From: Chryseobacterium sp. S0630
GTDB taxonomy: Bacteria; Bacteroidota; Bacteroidia; Flavobacteriales; Weeksellaceae
DNA length: 45,090 bases
Assembly (NCBI RefSeq): GCF_024158915.1
Contig: NZ_JAMZGF010000043.1
Location: 1-45,090 of the forward strand
Direction: 5' to 3'
Shown here piece by piece: positions 1 through 8,881 of this stretch (within the stretch, counting starts at the first letter, position 1; each line of letters opens with the position of its first letter). The translations under genes and the position numbers were made by a program. The notes under the pieces were generated by a model that was given only the letters and a program-made list of their open reading frames with translations, did not search any database and had not been told where the DNA came from.

Positions 1-402
1 GGAATCCAGACACAGAAAGCTTGTGATAATGAATGAGGATAAAATAAGAGTTTAGATTCCTGCGGAATGACAAGGTGAGCGCTTATTTGTGCGTGTGTGT
101 ACGTGTACATAGTTACTTGCTTCAGACATAATATAAACTATTCGCTTAGACTATCCACAACGTTTGTCATTCCGTAGGAATCTCAATATAACACGTTTAA
201 GTTTAGGCTAAAGCCAAAGGAATGTTTTCTTATTAAAATGGGCTAAAGCCCATTTCTATTGAATTTCTACTACAGACTAAGAGAGAAGAGTGCTGTCGAA
301 TCCAAACTCCTACGCCCTTCATAATACTTTAACACCCTTTATACCCTCTCCCCCGATAAATTTTCGTTCTTTTGCAAAAAGTTTTAATTTTTACCTAACC
401 GC
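1..402. repeat. Gene-free leader with two dispersed palindromic repeats
   Basis: No convincing gene is seen here. Positions 54-73 and 164-183 form a 20-base inverted repeat with one mismatch (core GATTCCTGCGGAATGACA against TGTCATTCCGTAGGAATC). Positions 201-265 carry a second element with the palindromes GGCTAAAGCC and GGGCTAAAGCCC followed by TTCTATTGAAT. A relative of that element lies at 36064-36128. These look like dispersed intergenic repeats of the host genome and not like coding DNA. The stretch from about 300 to 402 presumably holds the promoter of the acyltransferase, but no clear promoter motif was found. Confidence 0.6.
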
Positions 403-1545
403 ATGTCTAAGTTTGATGAAATCCGGTATTTCTATGATCAGGAAGTGAATGAGAGATTACAGAGCATAGCCCGTGATCCCATGATGAAAGCCTTTATGAA
501 TTTTACTTTTCCTGATACAAATGAGCAGGTTTGGCTGGAACAGTTTAAGAATGTTCATTCCATCAGTGATTTTCAGCATCAGTTTGTAGCCTTTGCCGTT
601 CGCCAGATTCTTGCAAAAAGTTCTGATGGCTTAACGACTTCAGGATTTGATAAGCTGGATAAAAACACCTCTTACCTTTTCATCTCGAACCACAGAGATA
701 TCGTTCTGGATACTTCACTGCTTAATCTGGTATTGCTGGAAGGTGGTTATGTAATGACGGCTTCTGCTATTGGAGATAATCTTGTCCGCAAGAACTTCTT
801 AAACGTACTGGCTAAACTGAACCGTAACTTTCTGGTACAAAGAGGTCTGCCGCTTCGTGAACAACTTACCAGTTCACAGACGATGTCTGAGTATATTAAA
901 GAGCTGCTTCTTCAGGAAAACCGTTCTGTATGGATTGCCCAGCGTGAAGGCCGTACCAAAAACGGTAACGATTCTACCCAGCAAGGTGTTTTGAAAATGC
1001 TTGCCATGGCAGCCGGAGACCAATCATTGATAGATTATTTTAAAACATTAAAGATTGTTCCTATCTCTATCTCCTATGAATATGACCCTACAGATTCGTT
1101 AAAAATGCCTCAGCTGCTGGCACAACACAGGGATGAGGAATATATTAAAGGGAAAAATGAAGATTTCACCAACATTATCAGCGGAATTCTGGGCCAAAAG
1201 AAACGTATTCATCTTCATGCCGGAGATGTTCTGGATAAAGAACTGGATGAAATAGCAGCCACCATTGATAATAAAAACAAACAGCTGCAGGCCATTGCAC
1301 AGGTAATTGACCGTTCTATCATCAGTAATTATAAGCTTTGGCCTACCAAGTATATCGCATACGATCTTCTTCATAACACGAATACGTACGCTTCCGAATA
1401 TACGGAACAGGAAAAACAGTTATTTGCCCGCAGACTTGAAATGCGCATTGATCCGTCGGATCCTGTTTCCAGAGAATATTTCCTGGCCATGTACGCCAAT
1501 CCTTTGGTGAATAAACTGAAGGTTGAAGAAGAATCTAAAAACTAG
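403..1545 (+). CDS. Glycerolipid-type 1-acyltransferase (PlsC/PlsB-like)
   Basis: This 380-aa protein is probably a membrane-associated acyltransferase that transfers an acyl chain to a glycerol-phosphate-type acceptor. The supporting motifs are SNHRDIVLD (about residues 95-103), the acyltransferase block I His-Asp region, and QREGRTKNG (about 179-187), equivalent to the EGTRS phosphate-binding block. No signal peptide is visible. The protein is longer than a minimal PlsC (about 240 aa), with about 85 extra N-terminal residues and a long C-terminal part. It stands alone, and its transcript ends at the hairpin at 1567-1594. The exact acceptor cannot be told from sequence. Confidence 0.8.
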   Translation: MSKFDEIRYFYDQEVNERLQSIARDPMMKAFMNFTFPDTNEQVWLEQFKNVHSISDFQHQFVAFAVRQILAKSSDGLTTSGFDKLDKNTSYLFISNHRDIVLDTSLLNLVLLEGGYVMTASAIGDNLVRKNFLNVLAKLNRNFLVQRGLPLREQLTSSQTMSEYIKELLLQENRSVWIAQREGRTKNGNDSTQQGVLKMLAMAAGDQSLIDYFKTLKIVPISISYEYDPTDSLKMPQLLAQHRDEEYIKGKNEDFTNIISGILGQKKRIHLHAGDVLDKELDEIAATIDNKNKQLQAIAQVIDRSIISNYKLWPTKYIAYDLLHNTNTYASEYTEQEKQLFARRLEMRIDPSDPVSREYFLAMYANPLVNKLKVEEESKN

Positions 1546-1566
1546 TTTAGGATACTATAAAGATAA

Positions 1567-1594
1567 AAAACCACTGTTATTGAGCAGTGGTTTT
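1567..1594. terminator. Bidirectional rho-independent terminator
   Basis: A 10-bp stem AAAACCACTG / CAGTGGTTTT encloses an 8-base loop. It lies between two convergent genes, 22 bases after the acyltransferase stop and 20 bases after the hydrolase stop. The A-rich left arm and T-rich right arm suit termination in both directions. Confidence 0.8.
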
Positions 1595-1613
1595 GTTGTA
1601 TTCTTTCAGATTT

Positions 1614-2663
1614 TTATTTGGATTGCGACATGGAGTCTACTTCTATGATTGCATCTGCAAACGCTTTTGGAGCTTCCTGTGGCAAATTGTGTCCAATTCC
1701 TCCCGTGAAAGTATGGTGCGCATATTGACCTGTAAATCTGGAAGCATAACTTTCCGGGGCAGGAAATGCAGCTCCGTTGGCATCGCCTTCCAGGGTAACA
1801 GTTGGAACTGTAATCGATGGAGATTTTGCCAGTTTCGCTTCAAACGCATCGTATTGCTTTTCTCCTTTTGCTAATCCCAGACGCCAGCGGTAATTGTGAA
1901 TTACAATATCCACATGATCAGGATTATCGAATGCTTTAGCAGAACGCTCGTAGGTCTGGTCATCAAAAGCCCATTTTGGAGAAGCCGTTTTCCATATCAA
2001 TTTGTTAAATGCCATAGTATTCGCTTTGTACCCTTTATACCCTCTTTCTGTTGAAAAATAATACTGATACCACCATAAAAATTCAGCGTTGGGGGGAAGA
2101 GGTTTTTCGTTTGCTTTTGGGCTTCCTATTAAATATCCGCTTACAGCCACCAAACCTGTACAGCGTTCAGGCCATAGTGCTGCCATAATATCTGCGGTTC
2201 TTGCACCCCAGTCAAAGCCGCCAATGATCGCTTTATCAATTTTCAGAGCATCCATAAAAGCAATGATGTCCAATGCAACAGCACTCTGCTGACCATTTCG
2301 TTTGGTATCCGGTGAGACAAAGGTAGTGGTTCCATAGCCTCTTAAATAAGGAACTAACACACGGTAGCCTTTTTCAGCAAGTATAGCGGAGGACTCTTCA
2401 AAACTATGGATATCATAAGGCCATCCATGAAGAAGGATCACAGGTTTTCCATTGGCTGGACCTACTTCTGCATATCCAACGTTCAACAGTCCGGCTCTTA
2501 TTTGCTTTGTATTCTGGAAAGCAGTTTTTACAGCTAGGTTTTCGATGTTTTTCCCACCAGTGGTATACGTCTGTGCTTTTAAAGACAAAAGCCCCATTCC
2601 CATCAAAATAAACAGGGATAAAATGGATTGTATTTTTTTACTGAAATTCAATGTAGTATTCAT
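1614..2663 (-). CDS. Exported alpha/beta hydrolase with Asp nucleophile (epoxide hydrolase/dehalogenase type)
   Basis: This is a 349-aa alpha/beta-hydrolase fold protein. It starts with a signal-peptide-like segment ending near LKA-QTY (about residue 30), so it is likely periplasmic. The oxyanion-hole motif HGWP (about 79-82) and the nucleophile elbow GGFDWG, with Asp in place of Ser, match the epoxide hydrolase and haloalkane dehalogenase branch. The likely catalytic His is in GGIGHNLP near the C-terminus. Substrate is unknown; Asp nucleophiles in this fold attack epoxides or C-halogen bonds. A weak -7-like element TAATTTTA lies just upstream on the minus strand. Confidence 0.8.
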   Translation of the reverse strand: MNTTLNFSKKIQSILSLFILMGMGLLSLKAQTYTTGGKNIENLAVKTAFQNTKQIRAGLLNVGYAEVGPANGKPVILLHGWPYDIHSFEESSAILAEKGYRVLVPYLRGYGTTTFVSPDTKRNGQQSAVALDIIAFMDALKIDKAIIGGFDWGARTADIMAALWPERCTGLVAVSGYLIGSPKANEKPLPPNAEFLWWYQYYFSTERGYKGYKANTMAFNKLIWKTASPKWAFDDQTYERSAKAFDNPDHVDIVIHNYRWRLGLAKGEKQYDAFEAKLAKSPSITVPTVTLEGDANGAAFPAPESYASRFTGQYAHHTFTGGIGHNLPQEAPKAFADAIIEVDSMSQSK

Positions 2664-2986
2664 AATAGTGATGTTTTGTGATGGTAAAATTATGGTAAAG
2701 CAGAGCTCGAAATAAGGACAACTACTTTGAACAGGTCATATTGAATGGTGAATACTGATTTTCGGGTGGTAAACCGGACAGCTTCCCTACTCTTCTTCAC
2801 TGGTTTTACTTTCAAAAGAAAGGATTCCTGATGGATAAAAAAATACCACATCTGATAAAAACCTCATGATAATCATCCTATTAAGAGTAAAATTGTTTAT
2901 ATTTAATTAGATATATGCAAAGAATTGTCATGTTGTAAAAGGCAGGATAATTGCAATAATCTACGAAATCACACAAAATAAGACTT
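2664..2986. other. Divergent intergenic region
   Basis: This is a 323-base AT-rich spacer between the minus-strand hydrolase and plus-strand egtD. It should contain both promoters. TAATTGCA at about 2950 is a poor match to TAnnTTTG and lies about 30 bases before egtD. No ORF, repeat or strong hairpin is convincing. Confidence 0.4.
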
Positions 2987-3970
2987 ATGAATGTACAGTT
3001 AGACCCACAATCTAAGACTGAAGAGAATGCTGTTGATCATTTCCGTTCAGATGTTTTGAACGGACTCCAGAATACTCCTAAAAAATTATCTTCAAAATAT
3101 TTTTACGATAAGATCGGCGATCATCTTTTTCAGCAAATAATGGCCATGCCTTCCTATTATCTGACCCGTTGTGAACTCGATATTTTCAAAAATAAAACAG
3201 ATGAACTTATAGATCTGCTTATTCCAGGAAACGAACCTTTTGACCTGATTGAATTAGGAGCAGGAGACGCCATGAAATCGACCTACTTACTTGAACAGCT
3301 GATCAGGAAAGGGATTGACTTTACTTACATGCCGATTGATATCTCAGGAAATATCCTTTCCATACTCCACAAAAAACTAAGCAGCCAGCTTCCGGAAATG
3401 AAAATTACCTGTCTGGAAGGAGATTATTTTGAAATGCTTCAAAAAACCGCTTCCTTATCGGACCGGAGAAAAGTTGTTCTATTTTTAGGAAGTAATATCG
3501 GGAATATGACTCCTGAAGAAGCTGATGATTTCTGCCTGCATCTGAATAACAATCTATCTCCAAAAGATCGTGTATTGATAGGATTTGACCTCAAGAAAAA
3601 TCCACACATTATTCTGGAGGCTTATAATGACAAAGAAGGAATTACCGCTTCTTTTAACCTAAATCTTCTTACCCGTATCAACAATGAACTGGGTGGTAAT
3701 TTCGATCTGAAACAATTTCAGCATTACCAGACTTATGATCCGGTTACCGGAGCCTGCAGAAGTTTTCTGATCAGCCTTATCAGCCAGGATGTGACGATTG
3801 ACAATACAAAGATTTCTTTTGATGAAAACGAACTTATCGACATGGAAATCTCACAGAAATTCTCTCCTGAAAAGATCAGGGAATTGGGCGAAAAATCAGG
3901 TTTTACCATCACAGGAGAGATCAAAGATGCTAAAAAATGGTTTGTAGACAGCATCTGGCAGGTAAAATAA
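2987..3970 (+). CDS. egtD: L-histidine N-alpha-methyltransferase (EgtD)
   Basis: EgtD trimethylates the alpha-amino group of histidine with three SAM molecules to give hercynine, the first step to ergothioneine. The 327-aa length is normal for the family. Visible family blocks are YFYDKIGDHLFQQI and MPSYYLTRCE near the N-terminus, the SAM-binding loop ELGAGDAMKS (about residues 84-93), and FLGSNIGNMTPEEA (about 166-179). The start is supported by the usual family N-terminus. egtB follows after 89 bases in the same direction, making a biosynthetic pair. Confidence 0.93.
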   Translation: MNVQLDPQSKTEENAVDHFRSDVLNGLQNTPKKLSSKYFYDKIGDHLFQQIMAMPSYYLTRCELDIFKNKTDELIDLLIPGNEPFDLIELGAGDAMKSTYLLEQLIRKGIDFTYMPIDISGNILSILHKKLSSQLPEMKITCLEGDYFEMLQKTASLSDRRKVVLFLGSNIGNMTPEEADDFCLHLNNNLSPKDRVLIGFDLKKNPHIILEAYNDKEGITASFNLNLLTRINNELGGNFDLKQFQHYQTYDPVTGACRSFLISLISQDVTIDNTKISFDENELIDMEISQKFSPEKIRELGEKSGFTITGEIKDAKKWFVDSIWQVK

Positions 3971-4059
3971 AAAAAGATGATACACACAGTACATCTGCAA
4001 AAGTGAAAAATAAAACCTCCTTATTTCATTGAAATTCAATCATTAAAAAACTAAAAGAC

Positions 4060-5212
4060 ATGACACCAGAGATCACCACAAAAGATATTACTAAAAAGTA
4101 TAAGGACATCCGCAGACGTTCTGAGGAAATCTGTGCTCCACTGGAAATCGAGGATTATGTAGTACAGCCGATTGTAGATGTAAGCCCTCCGAAATGGCAT
4201 CTGGGTCATACCACCTGGTTTTTTGAGACTTTCATTCTTACCCCGCATTTTCCGGATTATAAAGTTTTTGATCCACAGTATAATTTTGTTTTCAACAGCT
4301 ACTATGAGACCATCGGAGCACGGGTGATCCGCACTGACCGCGGAAACCTCAGCCGTCCTTCTGTTTCAGAGGTGTATCAATATCGAAAATATGTAGATGA
4401 GCATATGGAAGCTTTTCGAAGCTCTTGAACCGCTTTTGGAACTGGGACTAAATCATGAGCAGCAGCACCAGGAATTATTAGTCACAGACATTAAATATAT
4501 TTTAGGACATAATCCGCTTTTCCCTGCCTATACAAAAGAAGAAAAACCCAGACAAAACAGCTCCGAAGATCTGGAAATGCTCAGGTTTTCTGAAGGAGTT
4601 TATGAAATTGGATATAAAGGAGATGGATTTTGCTTTGATAATGAATTAGGAAGGCATAAAGTATATCTTCCAGACTTTGAAATTGCCAGCCGTCTCGTCA
4701 CCAATAGTGAATATTTAGAATTTATGAAAGCAGGCGGATATGAAGATTTCAGGCACTGGCATGCGGAAGGATGGGACTGGGTGAAACAGAATGCTGCGAA
4801 ATCTCCACTATACTGGCATTATATCGAAAACAAATGGATGTATTATACCCTCAATGGCTTACAGGAAATAGACCCTGATGCTCCATTGTGCCACATCAAT
4901 TTTTATGAAGCCTCCGCTTTCGCCTCCTGGAAAGGAATGCGTCTGCCCACTGAAGAAGAATGGGAAACGGCTTCCGTTTATTTTGACTGGGGAACACGCT
5001 GGGAATGGACGAATTCTGCTTATCTGCCTTATCCTCATTTTAAGAAAGAAGCAGGTGCTGTAGGTGAATATAACGGGAAATTCATGATCAACCAAATGGT
5101 TTTAAGAGGAGCTTCGGAAGCCACACCTCCGGGACACAGCAGAAATACATACCGCAATTTTTTTCAGCCCAATTTAAAATGGCAGTTCACAGGAATCAGA
5201 CTTGCTCAGTAA
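4060..5212 (+). pseudogene. egtB: egtB, hercynine oxygenase/sulfoxide synthase, split by a +1 frameshift
   Basis: EgtB is a non-haem iron enzyme joining hercynine and a thiol donor through a sulfoxide. The N-terminal part is read from 4060 in one frame and stops at 4428; the rest continues one frame over to 5212. Removing one base near 4417 (gct ttt [c] gaa gct ctt) restores about 383 aa with family-like sequence across the join (MEAF-EALEPLLELG). The DinB-type iron ligands are intact: PPKWHLGHTTW in the first part and NHEQQHQE (HxxxHxE) just after the join. The formylglycine-generating-enzyme-like domain has GMRLPTEEEWE and ends TGIRLAQ. Everything except the shift looks functional, so a recent mutation, a sequencing error or recoding are all possible. 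The downstream importer starts 11 bases after its stop. Confidence 0.85.
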
Positions 5213-5222
5213 TTTTTTACCG

Positions 5223-6143
5223 ATGATCACAGTAGAATCAATTTCAAAGAGTTTTAATGGAAAAAAAGCAGTAGATCAAATTTCTTTTCAGGCATTTGAT
5301 CAGGAGATTCTTGTTCTTTTAGGAACCAGCGGGTGCGGGAAAACCACCACGCTTAAGATGATCAACCGTCTCATAGAAGCAGATTCCGGAAATATTTTCA
5401 TAGATGACAAAAACATCCGTGATCAGAAAGCCGAGGAACTGAGAATGGGAATTGGTTTTGTCATGCAGCATTCGGGGTTATTTCCCCATTACACGATTCA
5501 GCAGAATATTGCAGTAGTTCCTGAGCTGTTGAAATGGGACAAAAAGAAAACAGAGAGAAAAACGCATGAGCTTTTGGCTAAACTCCATCTTTCTGAAGAG
5601 GTACTTTCCCGATTCCCCCACGAGTTGAGCGGCGGACAACAGCAACGTGTAGGTATTGCAAGAGCCTTGATTGCAGATAATCCTGTTTTGCTGATGGATG
5701 AACCTTTCGGAGCACTTGATACGATTACCAAGGCTGATATTCATTCTGAATTTAAATCTTTGGAAGAACTTAAAAGTAAAACCATCATACTGGTTACTCA
5801 CGATGTACAGGAAGCCTTTGAGTTGGGACATAGGATTTGTCTGATGGATCAGGGAAAAATTGTACAGACTGGTACTCCCAGTGAAATGCTTTACCATCCT
5901 GAAAATGACTTTGTACTTGATTTTTTTGCTAAAAACCGTCTTTTATTAGAGTATAAAGTAACATCGTTGCATCATATCAGTCCGTTTCTTACGCCTGAAA
6001 ATTCATACTACAGACCAAACGGTACGGGTAGTACAAGTGTCTGGGATATTTTACAGCAATTGAGTTCTGATCACCAAAACGCTGAAGTGTATGAAGAAGT
6101 GGTCAGAGCATTTAATCAGTATAGAAAATCACAGATGGTATGA
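5223..6143 (+). CDS. ABC transporter ATP-binding protein, OpuCA/EgtV type
   Basis: The 306-aa ATPase powers the importer encoded by the next gene. It has Walker A GTSGCGKTT, signature LSGGQQQR, Walker B LLMDEPFGALD and H-loop LVTHD, with the quaternary-amine-transporter look of OpuCA/ProV. No CBS pair is evident in the roughly 70 residues after the ATPase core, unlike osmoregulatory OpuCA. I chose ATG 5223 (MITVESISKSF) over 5202 because it begins at the family N-terminus and avoids overlap with egtB. It overlaps the permease gene by 4 bases. Because it follows egtD-egtB, an ergothioneine or hercynine substrate (EgtUV type) is more likely than glycine betaine; that is inference from context. 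Confidence 0.85.
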   Translation: MITVESISKSFNGKKAVDQISFQAFDQEILVLLGTSGCGKTTTLKMINRLIEADSGNIFIDDKNIRDQKAEELRMGIGFVMQHSGLFPHYTIQQNIAVVPELLKWDKKKTERKTHELLAKLHLSEEVLSRFPHELSGGQQQRVGIARALIADNPVLLMDEPFGALDTITKADIHSEFKSLEELKSKTIILVTHDVQEAFELGHRICLMDQGKIVQTGTPSEMLYHPENDFVLDFFAKNRLLLEYKVTSLHHISPFLTPENSYYRPNGTGSTSVWDILQQLSSDHQNAEVYEEVVRAFNQYRKSQMV

Positions 6144-7708
6144 CGCAGCAACAGAGTCTTTGGCAATTTATTGCGGAACAGCACGAAAAACTAACCACTC
6201 AGATTATTCAGCATCTTGGGCTTACCTTTTTGTCTTTGCTTCTGGCTATCATTGTTGGAGTGCCATTAGGAATACTTATTTCCAGAAAAAAGAAACTTTC
6301 AAGCCCGGTGCTGGGTATTGCCGGTATTTTACAGACTATTCCGAGTATTGCATTGCTGGGATTTATGATTCCTGTTTTAGGCATTGGCCCGAAGCCTGCT
6401 ATTGCCGCTTTATTGATCTATGCTCTCCTTCCCATTATCCGGAATACCTATACCGGAATTACGGGTGTAGATCCGGCAGTCATTGAGGCAGCCAAGGCCA
6501 TGGGAATGAACAGAAGCCAGCTTCTTTTTAAGGTAAAGCTACCTTTAGCCATGCCGGTTATCATCGCAGGCATCAGGACAGCTGCTGTTATTAATGTTGG
6601 AGTGGCTACTCTTGCCTCTTTTGTGGCAGCAGGTGGTTTGGGAGAGTTTATCTTCGGAGGAATTTCACTCAACAATACGAATATGATATTGGCTGGGGCC
6701 ATTCCAGCGGCATTATTGGCTGTTTTTCTGGATCAGGTTATTGCCATGATTCAGAAATCGGGGTACCGTTTTTTTCAAAAACTGAAATATATTCTTCCTG
6801 TTATTCTTATTATTCTGGGAATAGGATATGTTTCGTTTTTTGGATCACACCGTACGATTAAAGCAGGTTTCACACCGGAATTTATGGGGAGACAGGATGG
6901 TGATATCGGACTTCGTTCAGTCTATGGACTCAATGTGAATCCTCTTGTGGTAAGCGATGCGATTATGTATAAGGCTGCTTATGAGAATGAACTGGATCTG
7001 ATCAGCGGATATTCTACAGACGGCAGAATCAAAGCCTATGATCTGTATGTACTGAATGATGATAAAAAAATATTTCCCCCTTATTATGCAGCTCCCATCA
7101 TCAAGACCAAAACTCTGAAAAAATTTCCGGAATTGGAAACAACTTTAAACCTACTGGCAGGAAAGTTCAGTGATTCTATCATGACGGATCTGAATTACAG
7201 AGCTGATCATCTTCATCAAACCCCGGAAAAGATTGCAAAAGATTTTCTCATCAGAAATAATCTGTATAAAAGTTCCCGAAAAGGAAATTCCGGAACTGTG
7301 AGAATTGGTTCAAAAATCTTTGGGGAACAATATATTCTCGCAGAAATGTATACCCTGCTTATTGAAGGATACACAGATTATAAAGTGGAAACGAAAACAG
7401 GGTTAGGAGGAACAAAAATATGTTTTGATGCTCTAATGAATGATGCCATAGATTTTTACCCTGAATATACGGGAACAGGGCTTCTGGTCCTTTTAAAGCC
7501 TACAGCAGAAGTCATTGGAAATGTTTCGCAAAGTCCCGATAAAACCTACACCTATGTGAATTCAGAGTTTGAAAAGCAATATGGAATTCAATGGCTGCAG
7601 CCTTTAGGATTTAATAATGCTTATGCATTGATGATGCGTAGAAAGCAGGCTGAAGAGCTTCACATCAAAAGTATATCTGACCTCAAGCAGTATTTTTCCG
7701 GCCCGTAG
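6140..7708 (+). CDS. ABC importer permease fused to a substrate-binding domain (EgtU/OpuCB-CC-like), binding-domain halves swapped
   Basis: This 522-aa protein has a permease part at residues 22-235, with the EAA loop at about 116-145 (EAAKAMGMNRSQLL) that contacts the ATPase, and then a fused OpuAC-type binding domain. In the binding domain the order is unusual. Residues 243-370 resemble the usual second half (RQDGDIGLRSVYGL, YSTDGRI, DDKKIFPPYYAAP). Residues 386-522 resemble the usual first half (VRIGSKIFGEQYILAEMY, DFYPEYTGTG, WLQPLGFNNAYALMMR, SISDL). The ORF is open throughout, so the swap is not an assembly of two frames. Fusion of permease and receptor matches EgtU-type ergothioneine importers, and the egtDB neighbours point the same way. 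Ligand specificity is not proven by sequence. Confidence 0.85.
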   Translation: MTQQQSLWQFIAEQHEKLTTQIIQHLGLTFLSLLLAIIVGVPLGILISRKKKLSSPVLGIAGILQTIPSIALLGFMIPVLGIGPKPAIAALLIYALLPIIRNTYTGITGVDPAVIEAAKAMGMNRSQLLFKVKLPLAMPVIIAGIRTAAVINVGVATLASFVAAGGLGEFIFGGISLNNTNMILAGAIPAALLAVFLDQVIAMIQKSGYRFFQKLKYILPVILIILGIGYVSFFGSHRTIKAGFTPEFMGRQDGDIGLRSVYGLNVNPLVVSDAIMYKAAYENELDLISGYSTDGRIKAYDLYVLNDDKKIFPPYYAAPIIKTKTLKKFPELETTLNLLAGKFSDSIMTDLNYRADHLHQTPEKIAKDFLIRNNLYKSSRKGNSGTVRIGSKIFGEQYILAEMYTLLIEGYTDYKVETKTGLGGTKICFDALMNDAIDFYPEYTGTGLLVLLKPTAEVIGNVSQSPDKTYTYVNSEFEKQYGIQWLQPLGFNNAYALMMRRKQAEELHIKSISDLKQYFSGP

Positions 7709-7772
7709 AATACAGACCTCTGTGGATGTATTATTAATGGTAAAGTAAAAATCATCTCTTTAAAATAAATAT

Positions 7773-7780
7773 TATCTTCG
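7773..7780 (+). promoter_or_regulatory. Possible -7 promoter element of the 181-aa lipoprotein gene
   Basis: TATCTTCG differs by one base from the Bacteroidota -7 consensus TAnnTTTG and lies 16 bases before the ATG at 7797. No good -33 TTG is seen at the expected distance. Confidence 0.3.
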
Positions 7781-7796
7781 TACAAAATTTGACAAA

Positions 7797-8342
7797 ATGA
7801 AGAAAATGCTATTTCTGGCTTCGGCTGTATTAGTTCTCAATTCCTGTGTGGTAAGAACGGCTACAAAAGTAGTATCTGGTGCTGTAAATTTAGGATATAA
7901 AGCAGTAAAAGGAACCGTAAACGGAATCAGCTGGGCCGTAAGCAAGGCGAAAGGAAAAATTGATGAAGACCGTGTGGACGGTACTTGGAAAGTAGTAGGT
8001 GTGTATCGTGGTTCTTTCGAGGATTTTTCAAAAGATCAGAATCCTGATGGTTCATTTACTTCGGAATGTACGGAAGGTTTTGATCAGATTGTTTTCAGGG
8101 CTAAAAAATCTAAATTCAAGCCTGTACATTGCAGCACACAGGATGAAGATTGGGTAAAATATTCTATGGAATTTGGAAAAAATCCTTCCACGAAAGAAAA
8201 GGAAAACTATATTGAGTACAATTCCAACAATTATATTTCTGTGATTGATGTTACTAATAAAACTATGGTTCTGGAAGGCAATCTGATGCCTAAATTAGGA
8301 TTTTCCGGAGCTAAATTATATCTTCTTGAAAAGGTAAAATAG
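7797..8342 (+). CDS. Hypothetical lipoprotein
   Basis: I do not recognise the family of this 181-aa protein. It starts MKKMLFLASAVLVLNSC, a lipoprotein signal with Cys17 as the likely lipidated residue. It then has a short segment rich in V, K and G and a roughly 110-residue globular part beginning DGTWKVVGVYRGSF, which has the feel of a lipocalin-like domain. It contains two later Cys residues (in SECTEG and VHCSTQ). It is monocistronic and converges with the next gene. Membrane anchoring is well supported; function is not. Confidence 0.75.
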   Translation: MKKMLFLASAVLVLNSCVVRTATKVVSGAVNLGYKAVKGTVNGISWAVSKAKGKIDEDRVDGTWKVVGVYRGSFEDFSKDQNPDGSFTSECTEGFDQIVFRAKKSKFKPVHCSTQDEDWVKYSMEFGKNPSTKEKENYIEYNSNNYISVIDVTNKTMVLEGNLMPKLGFSGAKLYLLEKVK

Positions 8343-8359
8343 AAATACAGAGGGTGAGG

Positions 8360-8791
8360 TTATTTCAAAAACTGCTCTGCAATAAAATAACCTCCTCCTA
8401 CTACCAATAATGGCAAAGCGATAGAAATCAGCACCAAAGGCCACACAAAAATTCTGAAATAAGTATACAAACTTACGGAAGACGGATCGTCAGGATTATA
8501 AATAACAGTTTCTGTTTCTCCTACTGACCAGGCTGAAGGATTGGTACCTTCCGGCAGTTCATAGGTATATTCCATATTATTCCGGGCCTGGAAGGTAAAC
8601 AGAGGGCTAAATACTATTCCATCCGAGTCTTCATATTCTCTCAATGAAGTAACGGTGGCTGTAGCCTTTTCAGCTTTGTTTAAGAATGAAAGAGTGCTTC
8701 TGAAGCTCAGCAATGCTGCCACAAACAGAATGACTCCTGCTCCCAGGATGATATAATATTGCCACATAGCTTTCGTGTTATTTCTGTTCAT
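8360..8791 (-). CDS. DUF3592-like membrane protein
   Basis: The product is 143 aa if started at the internal Met MNRNNTKAMWQYY. The longer start at 8860 adds 23 residues that do not look like a family N-terminus, so I prefer 8791. It has an N-terminal membrane helix (about residues 9-29), an extracytoplasmic beta-rich part with TATVTSLREYEDSDG and the motif VGETETVIYNPDDP, and a C-terminal membrane helix. This is the usual DUF3592 layout. Function is unknown. A 10-bp inverted repeat (8356-8365 with 8385-8394) overlaps its 3' end. Confidence 0.7.
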   Translation of the reverse strand: MNRNNTKAMWQYYIILGAGVILFVAALLSFRSTLSFLNKAEKATATVTSLREYEDSDGIVFSPLFTFQARNNMEYTYELPEGTNPSAWSVGETETVIYNPDDPSSVSLYTYFRIFVWPLVLISIALPLLVVGGGYFIAEQFLK

Positions 8792-8881
8792 AATTTGATA
8801 TCCTGGAAACAAATACACACCTATTGCATTTATTTCCAGATTGATACCCCGAATATACAAAGATTTTCATTGCATAAGCAG

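Noticed and set aside
6091..6486. 131-codon ORF overlapping the permease start
   Set aside because: It is an out-of-frame overlap of the well-supported permease, with non-family Cys/Tyr/Trp-rich sequence.
8356..8394. 10-bp inverted repeat at the end of the DUF3592-like gene as a terminator
   Set aside because: The 19-base loop and overlap with the coding end, with no T-run, make it weak; noted only in the gene entry.
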